A DNA stretch of 64,000 bases from Calamus simplicifolius (taxonomy: Eukaryota; Streptophyta; Magnoliopsida; Arecales; Arecaceae). Below, one piece after another: positions 22,002 through 32,790 of this stretch (positions within the stretch are counted from its first letter, which is position 1; the number at the start of each line of letters is the position of its first letter). The notes under the pieces are model-generated. The model was not told the origin of the DNA. It ran no database searches and saw nothing but the letters and a program-made list of their open reading frames with translations. A program made the position numbers and the translations under genes. The stretch spans positions 124,001 to 188,000 of the forward strand of contig UESW01005084.1 in the NCBI GenBank assembly GCA_900491605.1. The letters run 5' to 3'.

Positions 22002-23520
22002 TCAAATGAGCTTTAACAAACAAATCAAAAGATCCAATAGCACAATCAAGGAGTCTGTGATTAAATCATGATTAAGGTTGATTTATATATGATCATCTTG
22101 TAATATAAATTGAATTCTTTATAACGGTCTTAAATAAAGATTCAAATTATGTCGGTCCAAATCCTATATAATCTTATTATATATAATACATTCACTAAGT
22201 GTCTCTACACAACAATCAAGATAAGATTGTTGCATTCAGAATATTCATGGACCGTATTAGTGATTAGCGATAAAAGATACTTGCTTCCATCAATCACGGA
22301 CATGTTTAAATATATTAGCTGTAATTTTAATCCTCTTATATATATTATACTAAAATTACAGCCTCATAATATATTTTGGATTTTCATATATACATTCATC
22401 TTTATATAAACAAGGCAAGATTGAAGAAAAATGCTTCTTTTATTAATTTAAAAAATTAAAAAGTATAAATACATCTAATTTCAAGGGCATGTTCAAATCC
22501 CTTTGTTGATACACTTTTGGCTGTGATCATGTTTTAATTTGGGTCAAATAAAACTTCCTTAAGGTGCCTCCTTGATAACCTACGAATTGAAATGTCAGTT
22601 TGCACCTGACGTTGTAAATATGTTGTCAATTTTGAATGATTTTGTGCTCAAATGATGCATAAAGCATGATGTATTGGAAGTTTATATAACCTGATGCAAT
22701 ATTTTGTATAGTTTTTTGCATTAAATGGGAACATTCATCTTTTCAATAATTTTGTTGAGTGGTATAGTGTCATGTAAGAAGCTTGGCAATAGAATTTGTG
22801 CATATATTCTTTATTTTATGTACATTTTCTTCAGGGTTTTGATTGTTATTTTGCTAGGGTTTTTCAAGATCAGGAATAACTTGTTTTGGGCCTTCCAATT
22901 AGATTAAGAGAATTGTTTTCTAATGTCCTCAGGAATTAAGTAATAACTAATGTTTTCAAATGTCCTCAGTAATCAAGTAATAACTAATAGCTCTAAGGCT
23001 CTGATTTAAGATAAATATAGGGTTATCACATATTGGTTACCAACAACAAGCTATTTTAGTTAACTGATAACATGGAGATTAATGTTAATTCCAACATTCA
23101 AAATATTTGAATTTTAAAACTTTTGGTGCCACATCTATAACTAAGTTTCAAAATCTTATTGAGTGTTTTCCCCAGTGTCTTAATCCTTGCCAACTCTAAA
23201 GTAGTAAAAATAAAAATACACTTTTCTAAACTTCTCCACCATGCATAAAAGATGTAAAATAACTTTGAGCCATGGATATAATTAAGTATCTCATTTAATT
23301 ATGCTATATGTTCGTCAAGGAAATATTGTGGTAGTCCTAGGTGTTCTAATTTCTTGATGAATTTTATTGATACCTCTAACCCCTTATGAACAAGGAAAAG
23401 GATATATTTCAGTGGAAGCTAAGTTAGAATGTGTAAGAATTTATCATGTATAATTTTGTTGAAACTCTTGAGGTAGTTCTAATTTAGTGTTTGTTATTCT
23501 ATTAATTACTTACAAAACAA
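22002..23520. other. AT-rich DNA with no supported gene
   Basis: Open frames are short and show no family resemblance. A 36-bp near-duplicate (AATGTCCTCAGKAATYAAGT) lies at about 22921-22988. It may hold decayed upstream parts of the CACTA fragment that follows. Confidence 0.4.
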
Positions 23521-23905
23521 ATGATAGAGCTGCAATCAGAACTCCAAGAAAAGGGTAAGGTCTTATTGACTCCACATAAGTTAATTGATCGTGTAGTTGA
23601 TATGAGGTTGGAGTATGTCCAAGGACTTGGATATGGTCCAAAGCTAAGTACTGCAAGATCCACCAAGCAACCACTCTTGAAGTATGAATAGTTAATATAA
23701 AGGCTTATAATTTAAAAATACAAATTCATCGATCAAAGTTGAAGTCTCAATAGTTACCGATGGAGGCTCAGAGTTTAAAGATACAGAATTTAAAGATACA
23801 GACTCGACAATCAGAGAAATATAATTTGAGATCACAATTAAACTCAATGTTAGCTAATCAAACTAAGATACTACTGGCTTTACATAATTGCCAATATATC
23901 TAATG
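23521..23905 (+). pseudogene. TNPA-like (Transposase_24, En/Spm) C-terminal fragment
   Basis: The frame contains MRLEYVQGLGYGPKLSTA, which matches the conserved 'GYVRGLGxGPK' signature near the end of plant En/Spm TNPA-type proteins (Pfam PF03004). After a stop at 23689-23691 a short coiled-coil-like tail follows (repeated LKIQ and LRSQL segments). The N-terminal part is not recognisable upstream. It is probably the last exon of an old CACTA element on the plus strand whose subterminal DNA follows. Confidence 0.6.
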
Positions 23906-24396
23906 GTTAGTCACAAACAATATACTCATATTTTATTCTTATGATAAGTTATATATTTATTGAATGTTTTGGAAAGATTTTTTATTCATTATTAATTTGT
24001 TTCACCAATAGTAAGATATCAACAATGAAGATTTATTAATCAGAAATAATTTATAATTTATAGTAGAATATTTTGCACATGATACTTGATTTCAGGCAAC
24101 AAAATAGTATCATCATGAAAATTTGTTTTTATAATAAAGATAATTTTGTTATCAAAACATTTAATGTTGAAAATGCTTTTGTTGGTGAGAAACTTTGCTT
24201 TTGTCCTGAAAAAATGATGCAAGTAACTTTTAGAGGTATATTTTGTGTTGAAAACATATGTTTCGGCAATAAAATTTATGTACTTTAGTGATGAAATATA
24301 TATTCGCAATGATATTGGTTCTATAACTAAATACTAAGTATTTAGAGATAAATTATTGTTTTCATCATCAATGACTTGCTTTTTATAATAGTATTC
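23906..24396. mobile_element. Possible diverged 3' end of a CACTA element
   Basis: Loose repeats around GTGATGAAAATATATTTCG and its inverses occur here. The segment ends TTTATAATAGTA; on the opposite strand TACTATTATAAAAAG resembles a mutated CACTA terminus. The call rests on this and on the adjacent TNPA-like tail; the mutated end makes it tentative. Confidence 0.35.
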
Positions 24397-25435
24397 TAAC
24401 CATACATAGTGGTATCGTCATCTCACGAGGCAATGCATTAGTCCTCTCAAAGTAATGCTTGAGGCAATAGCATAACAAGGATATATAGTTATTTTCTAAT
24501 AATATTAATGTGTTCATGTAAAATACATCATATTATATTTTATTAAACTTCACATTCTACAAATGTTGGCTAAGGAGCCTGAGAGCATATGTAACTAGAG
24601 TGGGCTAAACGCTTCACTATTTGCTTTTTCCAAGATTTGGCAGACATTTACGGCACTCCAAGCCAAGGTGCAATTCATGAGCATCAATGTTCTATTGTTG
24701 TGCCAGCATAAATAATAGCACAAAGCTTAGGAGGCAGATACTTGGGCTTGCAGTTGTACCATCATACGCACCCACGTCATAAACATGGCAAGAGCCACAT
24801 GGCAAAAGCCAATCTAGAAGTTCACGCGCTAAAGACATTATATCATAAGATAGTTGCAAAACTATCTTATTTTGAAAAATTATTTTAAAACACATATTTT
24901 TAAGTAAAAAAATCTGAGTTTACAATCATATTTATATGTTAGCCCGTTTCGCAACTACCATCCGCATATGTGAAGCGCTTGAGAGCTGTCCATGCCAAGC
25001 CTGTGATGGATCACACATCTGCTCTCTCTTCTCCATACTCCAAACAACTCCAATAGCGAAACTCATACAAGCGTACCTAAGAAGAAAACCAATGTTGTTC
25101 GCAAGGAAATGCCAACATGGTTTAAGACATACCTTGATCGTTCACCAGCAGAAATATCAGGTATCTAGGGCTGCATATATATAATTGGCCAGTTCCCTAC
25201 CAATGGTTCCTTACCAAACGATAAATTCCTCATCAGAAATATCAGACATACCTCATGTATGCATGCCAAACAGGCTTTGATCTTTCAAAATAAAGTTACA
25301 GGCACTTGACGATCACTTTACTCTGACATCAGTAACAGACCTCATGGCACATACAAATTTAATAATGATTACACACCCAATACTACGAGAACAGTGACTC
25401 CCAACTGCACCAATTCCAATGAAAATAATCGAGTT
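24397..25435. other. Intergenic DNA, nothing recognised
   Basis: About 1 kb of AT-rich to mixed sequence. No conserved frame, RNA gene, LTR or transposon terminus is seen. It ends at the left LTR of Tat-2, whose flank reads ATCGAGTT. Confidence 0.4.
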
Positions 25436-26409
25436 TGTTGCTGCGGAAATCCATTCTCTGACTCGGGTGCGCTCCTGGCTCCTGATCCGAATGCCAATTT
25501 CGTCGCCTCGGGGTAGAACCTGCAAGACAGTCGGCGCACAGAGGGTAGTGTGGGGGTTTCCTCTACGAAGACCCTCCGACGTTCAAGTCAGTGGAGATTC
25601 ACAATAAGCAGATGTGAGGAGAAGACTCTCACAGAGGAGTTTCCCTGTTGGCGGGTGTTCTCTATCGAGAGCTCCGAGCTCAGGAGGAGCTTCAATGGAG
25701 TGTCCCCGAACCGTGTATGAAAAATGTGCCTAGAAACAGACATACCTGAGAGGCTTGAAGGTGGTAATATTTATAGGCGACCACCTAATGCCTTGGGCGT
25801 GCTCTGGATGAGGTCCAAAACTGTTAGGATTCGAATCGAGTTCGTTGTGAGGCCGGTGGGATCCGTATCTTGTCAGTTAAAGGATCAACGGTCGAGAGGG
25901 CTATCCGGCGCTTTGAGATTCAGCGATCGTATAGGCTCTAGGCCGCTTCCGGTAGCACAGGTATGATTGCCTATGTGGATCCTTATTTGGTTTTCATGGT
26001 TCCGCAGAAGTATGGATATCACTCGGGCATGCCGGGTTATGGATAGCTCGGCTAACGAGGCATAGAGATCGCTCGGGCTGGGGCCGAGAGGTAAGGATAG
26101 CTTGGCTAGCGAGGCATAGAGATCGCTCGGGCTGTGGCCAAGAGATAAGGATAGCTCGGCTAGCAAGGCATAGAGATCGTTCAGGTTGGGGCTGAGAGAT
26201 AAGGATAGCTCGGCCTACCGAGGAATGGCTCGGCCAGGGTGGCTACGGTACGAAGATAGCTCAGGTTGTTGGGATGACCCGACTTTGCCAAAGGTGATTT
26301 GGCTTTGTCGCTTAGATGCCAGCTGGCTAGCAGGGTGTCCCAATGGCGTCTGACCCAATTGTCGATGTGGGCAGTCAATAATGCAATGATGATTTTACCT
26401 CTCAACACA
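25436..26409 (-). mobile_element. 3' LTR of Tat-2 (left)
   Basis: On the plus strand it begins TGTTGCTGCGG and ends CTCAACACA next to the polypurine tract. It is about 60 bp longer than the right LTR because it has three rather than two copies of an approximately 60-bp unit (GATAGCTCGGCTAACGAGGC, about 26040-26215). A minus-strand TATA box (TATAAATA) lies at 25768-25775. Confidence 0.85.
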
Positions 26410-26410
26410 T

Positions 26411-26423
26411 GCCCCCCACTCCC
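26411..26423 (-). other. Polypurine tract of Tat-2
   Basis: The minus strand reads GGGAGTGGGGGGC immediately before the 3' LTR start, as required for priming the plus strand; it confirms the orientation. Confidence 0.75.
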
Positions 26424-26676
26424 TAGTTCGAAGCGTAGGTTCGGATATAGGGAGTAGAATTCCAGAGCAATCTTATTTGGGGGTTCAAAAAGGCGGGTAA
26501 TGATAACCTCGTGAATGATGGGCCGCTGTTTCGTCATTATTTCTCGCCGCAGCTTGAGGAGGAAACGCCTCGTTTCCAACAAGTCGTGGTAGCGGAAGTT
26601 CCACATGGCGGGGCTCCTTTATTTCTAGCGCCCGTATTGGGATTTCTGGCATCTAGGGCTTCCTTTCTGAAATGCT

Positions 26677-26685
26677 TATTTAAAG
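26677..26685 (+). promoter_or_regulatory. Possible TATA box for the Tat-2 antisense gene
   Basis: TATTTAAAG about 120 bp before the ATG at 26800, inside the retrotransposon just downstream of the 3' LTR. It could let the antisense gene be transcribed independently of the LTR. Motif and spacing only. Confidence 0.3.
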
Positions 26686-26799
26686 AGGGCGGTGGCGGCG
26701 CTCCTTCCACAACACTCCTTCGTCCGTGTCACATAGATTTTCTACTCCATCTTTGAGCTCTTGCTTGCCTGTTCGTGTCTCACCTCTTATTTAGCCAAT

Positions 26800-29679
26800 A
26801 TGAGTGGTCCAGGCGATGTTGCTTCTGAGATCACCATGGAGGATTTGGGTAGAATCCACCGATTTTATAGAGTTCCTGGGGATGTAGCCTTATGGGTGCC
26901 GAGGACCGAGCACCGAGTTTCAAGCGAACTGAACCGGGGAGTCTTCTCCTATGAGGAGAGCTTGAGAGTAGGTCTATGATTCCCCCTTCATCCATTGATA
27001 CAGGAGGCGATGAGGTTTTACAACATATGCCTAACGATGGTGGCTCCGAATAGCTGGTGCAACCTTGTTGGGTTCATCTCGATGTGTAGTCGCGTTGGGG
27101 CGACTGCGACCCTTCCGTTATTTTGAATTTGCTACAATTTGGTTTCTGGAGGAGCTCTGAGTGGCCCTACATTAGGCCCCGAAAGTCTTTTAAGATGATT
27201 TCGGACAACCCTTCTTCGATTAAGGGATGGAAGTCCCGATTTCTCATTGCCGAAGGAAATATCGGCTCAGATTTTCCGAAAGGATGGGCCAGTTATGTAA
27301 AGGATCCGGATGCACGCATGGAGTTGAGCGAGCGGGAGAAAAGGGATCTGGCTATCCTTCGCAGTGGTCCAGAGGTTTCTGTCAGCACCTTGTTAGCAGA
27401 GGATGCCCTTTTCGCTGCCGGACTTAGCTCTATTGACTCTCAGGGTGAGTCTTTGCTTAATATGTCTATGTGATCTTGCCATTGTTTAACTGAATGTCTG
27501 TTGTGTTTTTAGCCGAAAGGTCTGTGTTTGCGGGTCGAATAATGAGGGAGCTGGGCAAGCGCCATAGGAGCTCTGGCTCGGGGGACAAGCATAGGTCCGA
27601 TAAGAGAGCTCGTCCTTCCGGGTCTCACTCAAGGGAGCTCAGAAAGGTGATGCCGGTCGCCGCTCCTCTGCTTCGGAGAGTGAGGAAGCAGGGACGCTAG
27701 CTGTGATTGACAATCCCTCCCTGCCGAAGAGAGGTAAGGTAGCAAGGAAGCCGCTGGGAAGTTCAGAGAGAGCTGTCGAGGTTCCCCCTCTTCAGATAGT
27801 GGTCGTATCAGACGATGCCGAGGAGATGTCTCCAGCACGTCTGGCTATCCCTCTGCCAGAGGTCCTTCAGCCACCGGTGGTGGAGAGTCCACTGTGTGTG
27901 GAACAGACCCCTGCTCAGGCAGAGGGATCAGGAGAGACAGTGGCGGCTGCCGAAGCTCAAGTGGAGCCGCTCGTCGAAAGGACGACGGAGGCCGTGGTTC
28001 CTCCTGCTGAGGGTCCCTCTCCCATAGTTTCCGGGGATGCTGCAGAGGAGGTCGATGCGCCAGTAGAGGAAGAAGAAGAAGAATCGCTGAATGAAGGGGA
28101 CGTTTGGGTCGAAGGTCCTTCTGTCGGGGCCGAAGCATTCGAGGACCCGCATGTTAGAGTCTTGGCAGAGGAGGCTGAGCAGATGGTTTCCAGGCCGAAG
28201 TTCCTCAGGTCAGTTCTTTGGCAATGAGCTCTTTTATCCATAGCCCAAAGATGGATGACATGCTCACTGCCTTGATGAAATCCATTTTGCGCACGGGGGT
28301 AAGTTCCTCGATGGGCGAGCCCGTCGCCGAAGACATCATTGATGCTGCTTTCGGTCGGCTTGGAGCACCGAAGGATGTTTTTCTTCTGCCTGAAATCAAT
28401 AACGCCACCCTTATGATAATGGCTTCGAATTACACCTCTTGGGTAATTTGCTGTACCGAGGTTGTAGTTCTTGATCAGTTGGTCGGGTCATGATTTCTTA
28501 CTGGTGTTTTTCTCACAGAGCGCTTTGGTCACAAGGGCGCTGACTTGGCGCTTGAACTTGGCCATTGGGGCCTACGCTCAGGCCGAGAAGGAAGCGGCCG
28601 CCCTTCAGGCAAGGGTGGATTCAACCAGCCAACTTTCTAGAGCCTTGGTGTCCGTGAAGGCTGATCTTGAAAAGACGAGCAAGTCTTTTTGACTTGCATC
28701 TGAAAGGGCCTCTCAATTAGAGGTTCAAGTCAAAGAGCTCCAGGGTTTTCGCGAACAATCAGATAGAGTCTGCCTGGAGTTGTCTCAAATCAAGGCTAAA
28801 TATGATGACAAAATTGATGCTATGGAGCAGCATTTCAATAAGAGATGGGGCCAGCTGAGGGCCAATCATGCTGAGGAGAAGAATAGTTGGGGTAAGAAAC
28901 TAGAGGAGGAGGAGCTTAGATGCCGGCGGCAGCGGGACCAACTCGCCGATATGGAGAATCAGCTGAAGTGGCAGAGTGAGAAAATTGCTCGGCTCACCGA
29001 CGATCTTGATCGGTCTCAAACAGTCTCAAATTAACGACCTCAAGGAGGGTCTGCAACAAAATAAATCGGCCAAGCTGAAGGCCTTGGAAAAGGTTCAAGA
29101 GCTGAGCGATAAAATGGCTCGACGGGAGGAAGAGGTAAAGTGTCTTCCTATTTATTTGCTTTTGGCGCTTTTCTTTTTCTTGTGGATCAAAACGCTTGAT
29201 GTTTCGCAGATGGAGAGGATTGGGCTCGAGGCACAGGAGCAGTTAAAAGCTTTAAGAGCGGAGTTATCCGCGAGTCACCGAATGAACCTCGAATTCCAGA
29301 ATCAGCTTACTTCGGTTGTGAGGAGTACAAAAATTCTGCGCAATTCTCCAAAGAACGTAGAGGGGCTTGTGCTGATGCATTCTGGTTCGAAGAGGAGGAG
29401 ACTCAAGCAAGGATCTCTCGGGCGCGTCCCGAATGGGACTTGTCTTTTTTGGACGCCGAACATTTCGATGCTCGCACCCTGGGGGCTGAAGAAGAGGAAT
29501 ATGAGGACATCTCAGACGTTGACCTTGAGGCTATTCTGGGCCCTAATGAGGCTGTGGCTCCTGAAGAGCACCCTCAGCTAGCTGCCGAGGAAACATTTTT
29601 CGAAGTGGGCGAAGCAGGCCAAGCTCTCCCAGATGTTACCGAGGAGGTTCCTAGGATCGACCCAAACCCCGAGCCTTAA
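26800..29679 (+). pseudogene. Antisense extra gene of Tat-2 (Transposase_28 type, coiled coil), decayed
   Basis: The ATG at 26800 opens MSGPGDVASEITMEDLGRIH and then FYRVPGDVALWVPRTEHRV, the same family signature (PF04195) as the Tat-1 antisense gene. Next come FPLHPLIQEAMRFYNICLTM, NSWCNLVGFISMCSRVG and SSIKGWKSRFL. Exons are inferred as 26800-27444, 27513-28442, 28519-29134 and 29210-29679, with GT-AG junctions (GTGAGT, GTAATT, GTAAAG donors; TTTTTAG, CTCACAG, TTCGCAG acceptors). The later exons encode an acidic linker and a long coiled coil (QARVDSTSQLSRALVSVKAD; HAEEKNSWGKKLEEEELRC), ending PRIDPNPEP. TGA replaces arginine codons near 26977 and 27122; frameshifts lie near 27130, 27640, 28210 and 29030. 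It runs opposite to gag-pol. The role is unknown. Confidence 0.75.
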
Positions 29680-31680
29680 GGGCTGCATACGTATTTTTCT
29701 GCTTTCATACTTGTATCTTGGCCAAAACTTTAATGAATGGATCTTTTGTCCTCATCTGTCTGGCCTTATTACGTGTCGCATGAACACTATTTCGTGTTAG
29801 AAGCTGATAGCGAGTGGATCTCATGTATAACTCTCGCCTTTGGGTCGGTTTGCTTCTTTTGAAACGAATGTCCGATTTATTCAAGGCTGAACCGATTTGC
29901 TTTGTCAAAGCCAGATTAGGCAGCTGGTTCAGCGCGCCGAAGCATAGAATAGTTCAGCTAGATTCCTGACAATCATCTCGGTCGAGGCCGAGGCTGGGCA
30001 GGTGATTATCAATCCGAAACAAGAGATTGGCTCGTTTAACCGAGGTATGAAGATGGTTCGGTGTGATATGACTGAAAACTGTGCGAGTAGTTCGACCAAA
30101 ATTTGGCGGGCGGTTCGGTCTATGAGAAATCATTTTGTTTTTTGCCCGAGCTAACGAGGCGGGTTTGTGATCCGCTGAAGGATGCTTTGTTTTTTGCGTA
30201 GGGCATTCATCTCGTTGGCCTTTTCCAACGCGGGTCTTTTTAACGTATGAGATAAGCACTCGATCGCCATTGGAGGGCATCGTTTTCATAGGGTGATTTC
30301 CCAGACCTAACCGTATCTCAAGGAACGGCGAACGATCTCCTGCATTTAAGACTCTTGATTCGAGATCAGAGGGAAATCTTTTGCCGTGCATCATGGCCTG
30401 GGAAATGCGTTTGGCACGCATTGAAAAGCACTCTTTTCATCCTGTGACGCCACGCGGTGGTGTGGCCAGAGTGTTTTGAATCCTGAGGCTTTCTGCTTTA
30501 ATAGCTACTCCTGGTCTGTTTGCTTATAAAATGAGAGGAGCGGGCCGTGTTAGGTTATCTCCCAAGACTTTTTTTCTGTAAGTTGTAAAAGTTTCCATGG
30601 CGTCTATTTCATTGAAGTTGAGAGCGGAGAGTCCGATCCTTCCCTTTGAAGGTTGGTTCGTCCCAGATAGCTGGGGTGATGGAGAAGCTGCTGAAGAGCA
30701 GGCAGTCCTCAAAGGAGGAGTTCCCGGAGGTCATATGGAGAGCGCACGGGAGGCCCGCAGAGGTCATATGGGGAGCGCACGTATATGCTTCCTGTGTGTC
30801 CTTTGTCACTTGCCATGGGGACCACTGGAAATGCAAGGCATACTATCCCCCATGGTTAACATGGGCTTTGCCTCCTCCCTCAGCTTGAATTCTGACTGAG
30901 GAATCTCTTTCATGTGAAAAAGGGGAGGGAGGGATGTGATGGTCTGCTGGTACTCTGCCGTTTACATCGGTCAGTGGCTAGCAGACCAGCATCCCACTTG
31001 GGGGGATGCTTCATTGACATAAGCATCCATGGGTCCTTGACCTGGTTATGATCCCTTCACGTGTTCATCTGAGGGATTCGTGGATGGCTTACTTTGTTCT
31101 TTGGGACTAACCAGTGGCTCAATGGAGCTTGTCTCGTTTCTCTGATTTCTGGGGTCAGATGTAAAGACATCGTCATCGACCGAAGCTGCTCAGCCGAGCT
31201 TCCATTTTATTTGTATTTCCTGTGCTTTGACGCACTTGTAATGCCTCTCAAGAGGTTGTAATCTTTTCATCAATAAAGAAAGTTTTTTACTCTTTCTTCT
31301 GTGACATCTGTTTCTTTTTTTGATGCGTTTGTGTTGAGAGTTGTCGCTCTCGCTTTATGCTTTTTGATTTGTAGCATAATCTTTAAGTTGAACAATGTTT
31401 CTGTCACTTTATTTTTGTGAACATGTCACTCGGTCCTCTGTGAAGGATGTGTTTATCTCTGTTTTGGGCTGGAGAAAGGCCTGGGCGGTCGTGTGAGTCT
31501 GTGTAATATGCATGGCCCTATTTGAGGGATGAAGTGTGTATTTCTTTGAAAAGAAATAACTTGCATAATCCTACCGGTAAGTGAAGAAAAGTTACTAACC
31601 TCTGCCGAAGCATAACTGGATGTCTCAATCGCGTCAGAGTGTTTGAGAAATTACTTGGATAGGCCGAGGCTTTATATAAT
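29680..31680 (+). other. Downstream region of the Tat-2 antisense gene
   Basis: Two kilobases with no conserved frame on either strand. GAGGTCATATGG is duplicated near 30727 and 30762. AATAAAG at about 31272, after TTGTAATGCC/TTGTAATC stretches, could serve as the poly(A) signal of the plus-strand antisense transcript. The interval belongs to the Tat-2 spacer between the antisense gene and pol. Confidence 0.4.
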
Positions 31681-31682
31681 AC

Positions 31683-32160
31683 GTCACTCGGTGTTGCCGA
31701 GCCTTTAGAGAATATATCACTTGGTGTTGCCGAGCCTTCAAATAATAATATCACTCGGTGTCGCCAAGCCTTCAAATAACAATATATCACTCGGTGTTGC
31801 CGAGCCTTCAAATAATAATATCACTTGGTGTTGCAAGCCTTCAAATAACAATATATCACTCGGTGTTGTCGAGCCTTCAAATAATAATATCACTCGGTGT
31901 CGCTGAGCCTTCAAATAATAATATATCACTCGGTGTTGCCGAGCCTTCAAATAATAATATCACTCGGTGTTGCTGAGCCTTTAAATAATAATCTTGCTCA
32001 GTGTTGCCGAGTCTTTAAATAATAATATTGCTCGGTGTTGCTGAGCCTTCAAATAACAATATATCACTCGATATTGCCGAGCCTTCAAATAATAATATTA
32101 CTCGGTGTTGCTAAGCCTTCAAATAATAATATTACTCGGTGTTGCCGAGCCTTCAAAATT
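31683..32160. repeat. Approximately 34-bp tandem array in Tat-2 (about 14 copies)
   Basis: Units of the form TCACTCGGTGTTGCCGAGCC plus TTCAAATAATAATA repeat at 33-36 bp with small length changes. Each unit contains the inverted pair CTCGG/CCGAG and could form a short hairpin. Frames across it are repeat translations. The array occupies the same place as the 98-bp array of Tat-1, just beyond the end of pol. Confidence 0.9.
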
Positions 32161-32405
32161 ATATTTTACTTGGCGCTACAAAGGTACGGAGATCGCTCGA
32201 CCCAGTCGAGGATTATAAAGATTATATTTTACTTGGTACTGCCAAGGTACAAGATCGCTCGGCCCAGCTGAGGATTATAAAGATTATATTTTACTTGGCG
32301 CTGCCATGGTACGGAGATCGCTCCGCCCAGCCGAGGATTATAAAGATTATATTTTACTTGGTGCTGCCAAGGTATAGAGATCGCTCGGCCAAGCCGAGGA
32401 TTTGT
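32158..32405. repeat. 62-63-bp tandem array in Tat-2 (4 copies)
   Basis: Four units start at about 32158, 32222, 32284 and 32346 with ATATTTTACTTGG, followed by GGTACGGAGATCGCTCG and CCGAGGATTATAAAG. The motif GAGATCGCTCGGCC also appears in the LTR repeats near 26080, so the array and the LTR repeats are probably related. Confidence 0.9.
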
Positions 32406-32513
32406 AAACCTGCTTCTCATTGTAACTATCAAAGAAAGCAATAAAGACAGAAGCTTTGCAAATCTTCAAAAATTTAATTCAGTAGGCAGAGTAAGCTTGG
32501 GGAGGGTGTGTTC

Positions 32514-32790
32514 TTACTGATGATAGACGCGGAGATTGTCCAAGTTTTATGTCCGGGGAATAAGTTTCGTATTTAGATCTTGGAGCTTATAGGCACCGGG
32601 TCTGATTACTTCTGCAATTTGATAAGGGCCCTCCCAATTAGGGGATAGCTTCCCTTGCTCCAGTGGTTTTGAGACGGATGCCTTTAGAAGTATCAGATCG
32701 CCGGGGAGTAAAAACTTTCCTTTGACTCTGGCAGAGTGATAACGAGCTATTCTTTGTTGGTAGGCGGCCATTCGGATTTGGTCGTGACCT
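32514..32790 (-). pseudogene. Tat-2 pol: integrase C-terminal remnant
   Basis: The minus strand reads YPEGHDQIRMAAYQQRIARY, then the GPF/Y-like motif KLSPNWEGPYQIAEV and the terminus NLDNLRVYHQ with a stop at 32514-32516; one frame change or stop lies in RT*NLDN. It parallels the Tat-1 integrase end (NADNLRRYYQ). The upstream integrase core (zinc-binding and DDE parts) is missing: the sequence joins directly to reverse-transcriptase N-terminal coding near 32775-32800. Confidence 0.85.

Noticed and set aside
24073..24309. Overlapping frames of 71 and 83 residues
   Set aside because: They lie in the repeat-like DNA after the TNPA fragment, overlap in antisense and have no recognisable motif.
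25885..26606. Minus-strand frames of 93 and 141 residues in the left Tat-2 LTR
   Set aside because: They run through LTR repeats and across the LTR boundary, and the right LTR copy carries differing frames.
27845..28241. Minus-strand frames opposite the Tat-2 antisense gene
   Set aside because: They mirror the acidic linker of the plus-strand gene and lack any family match.
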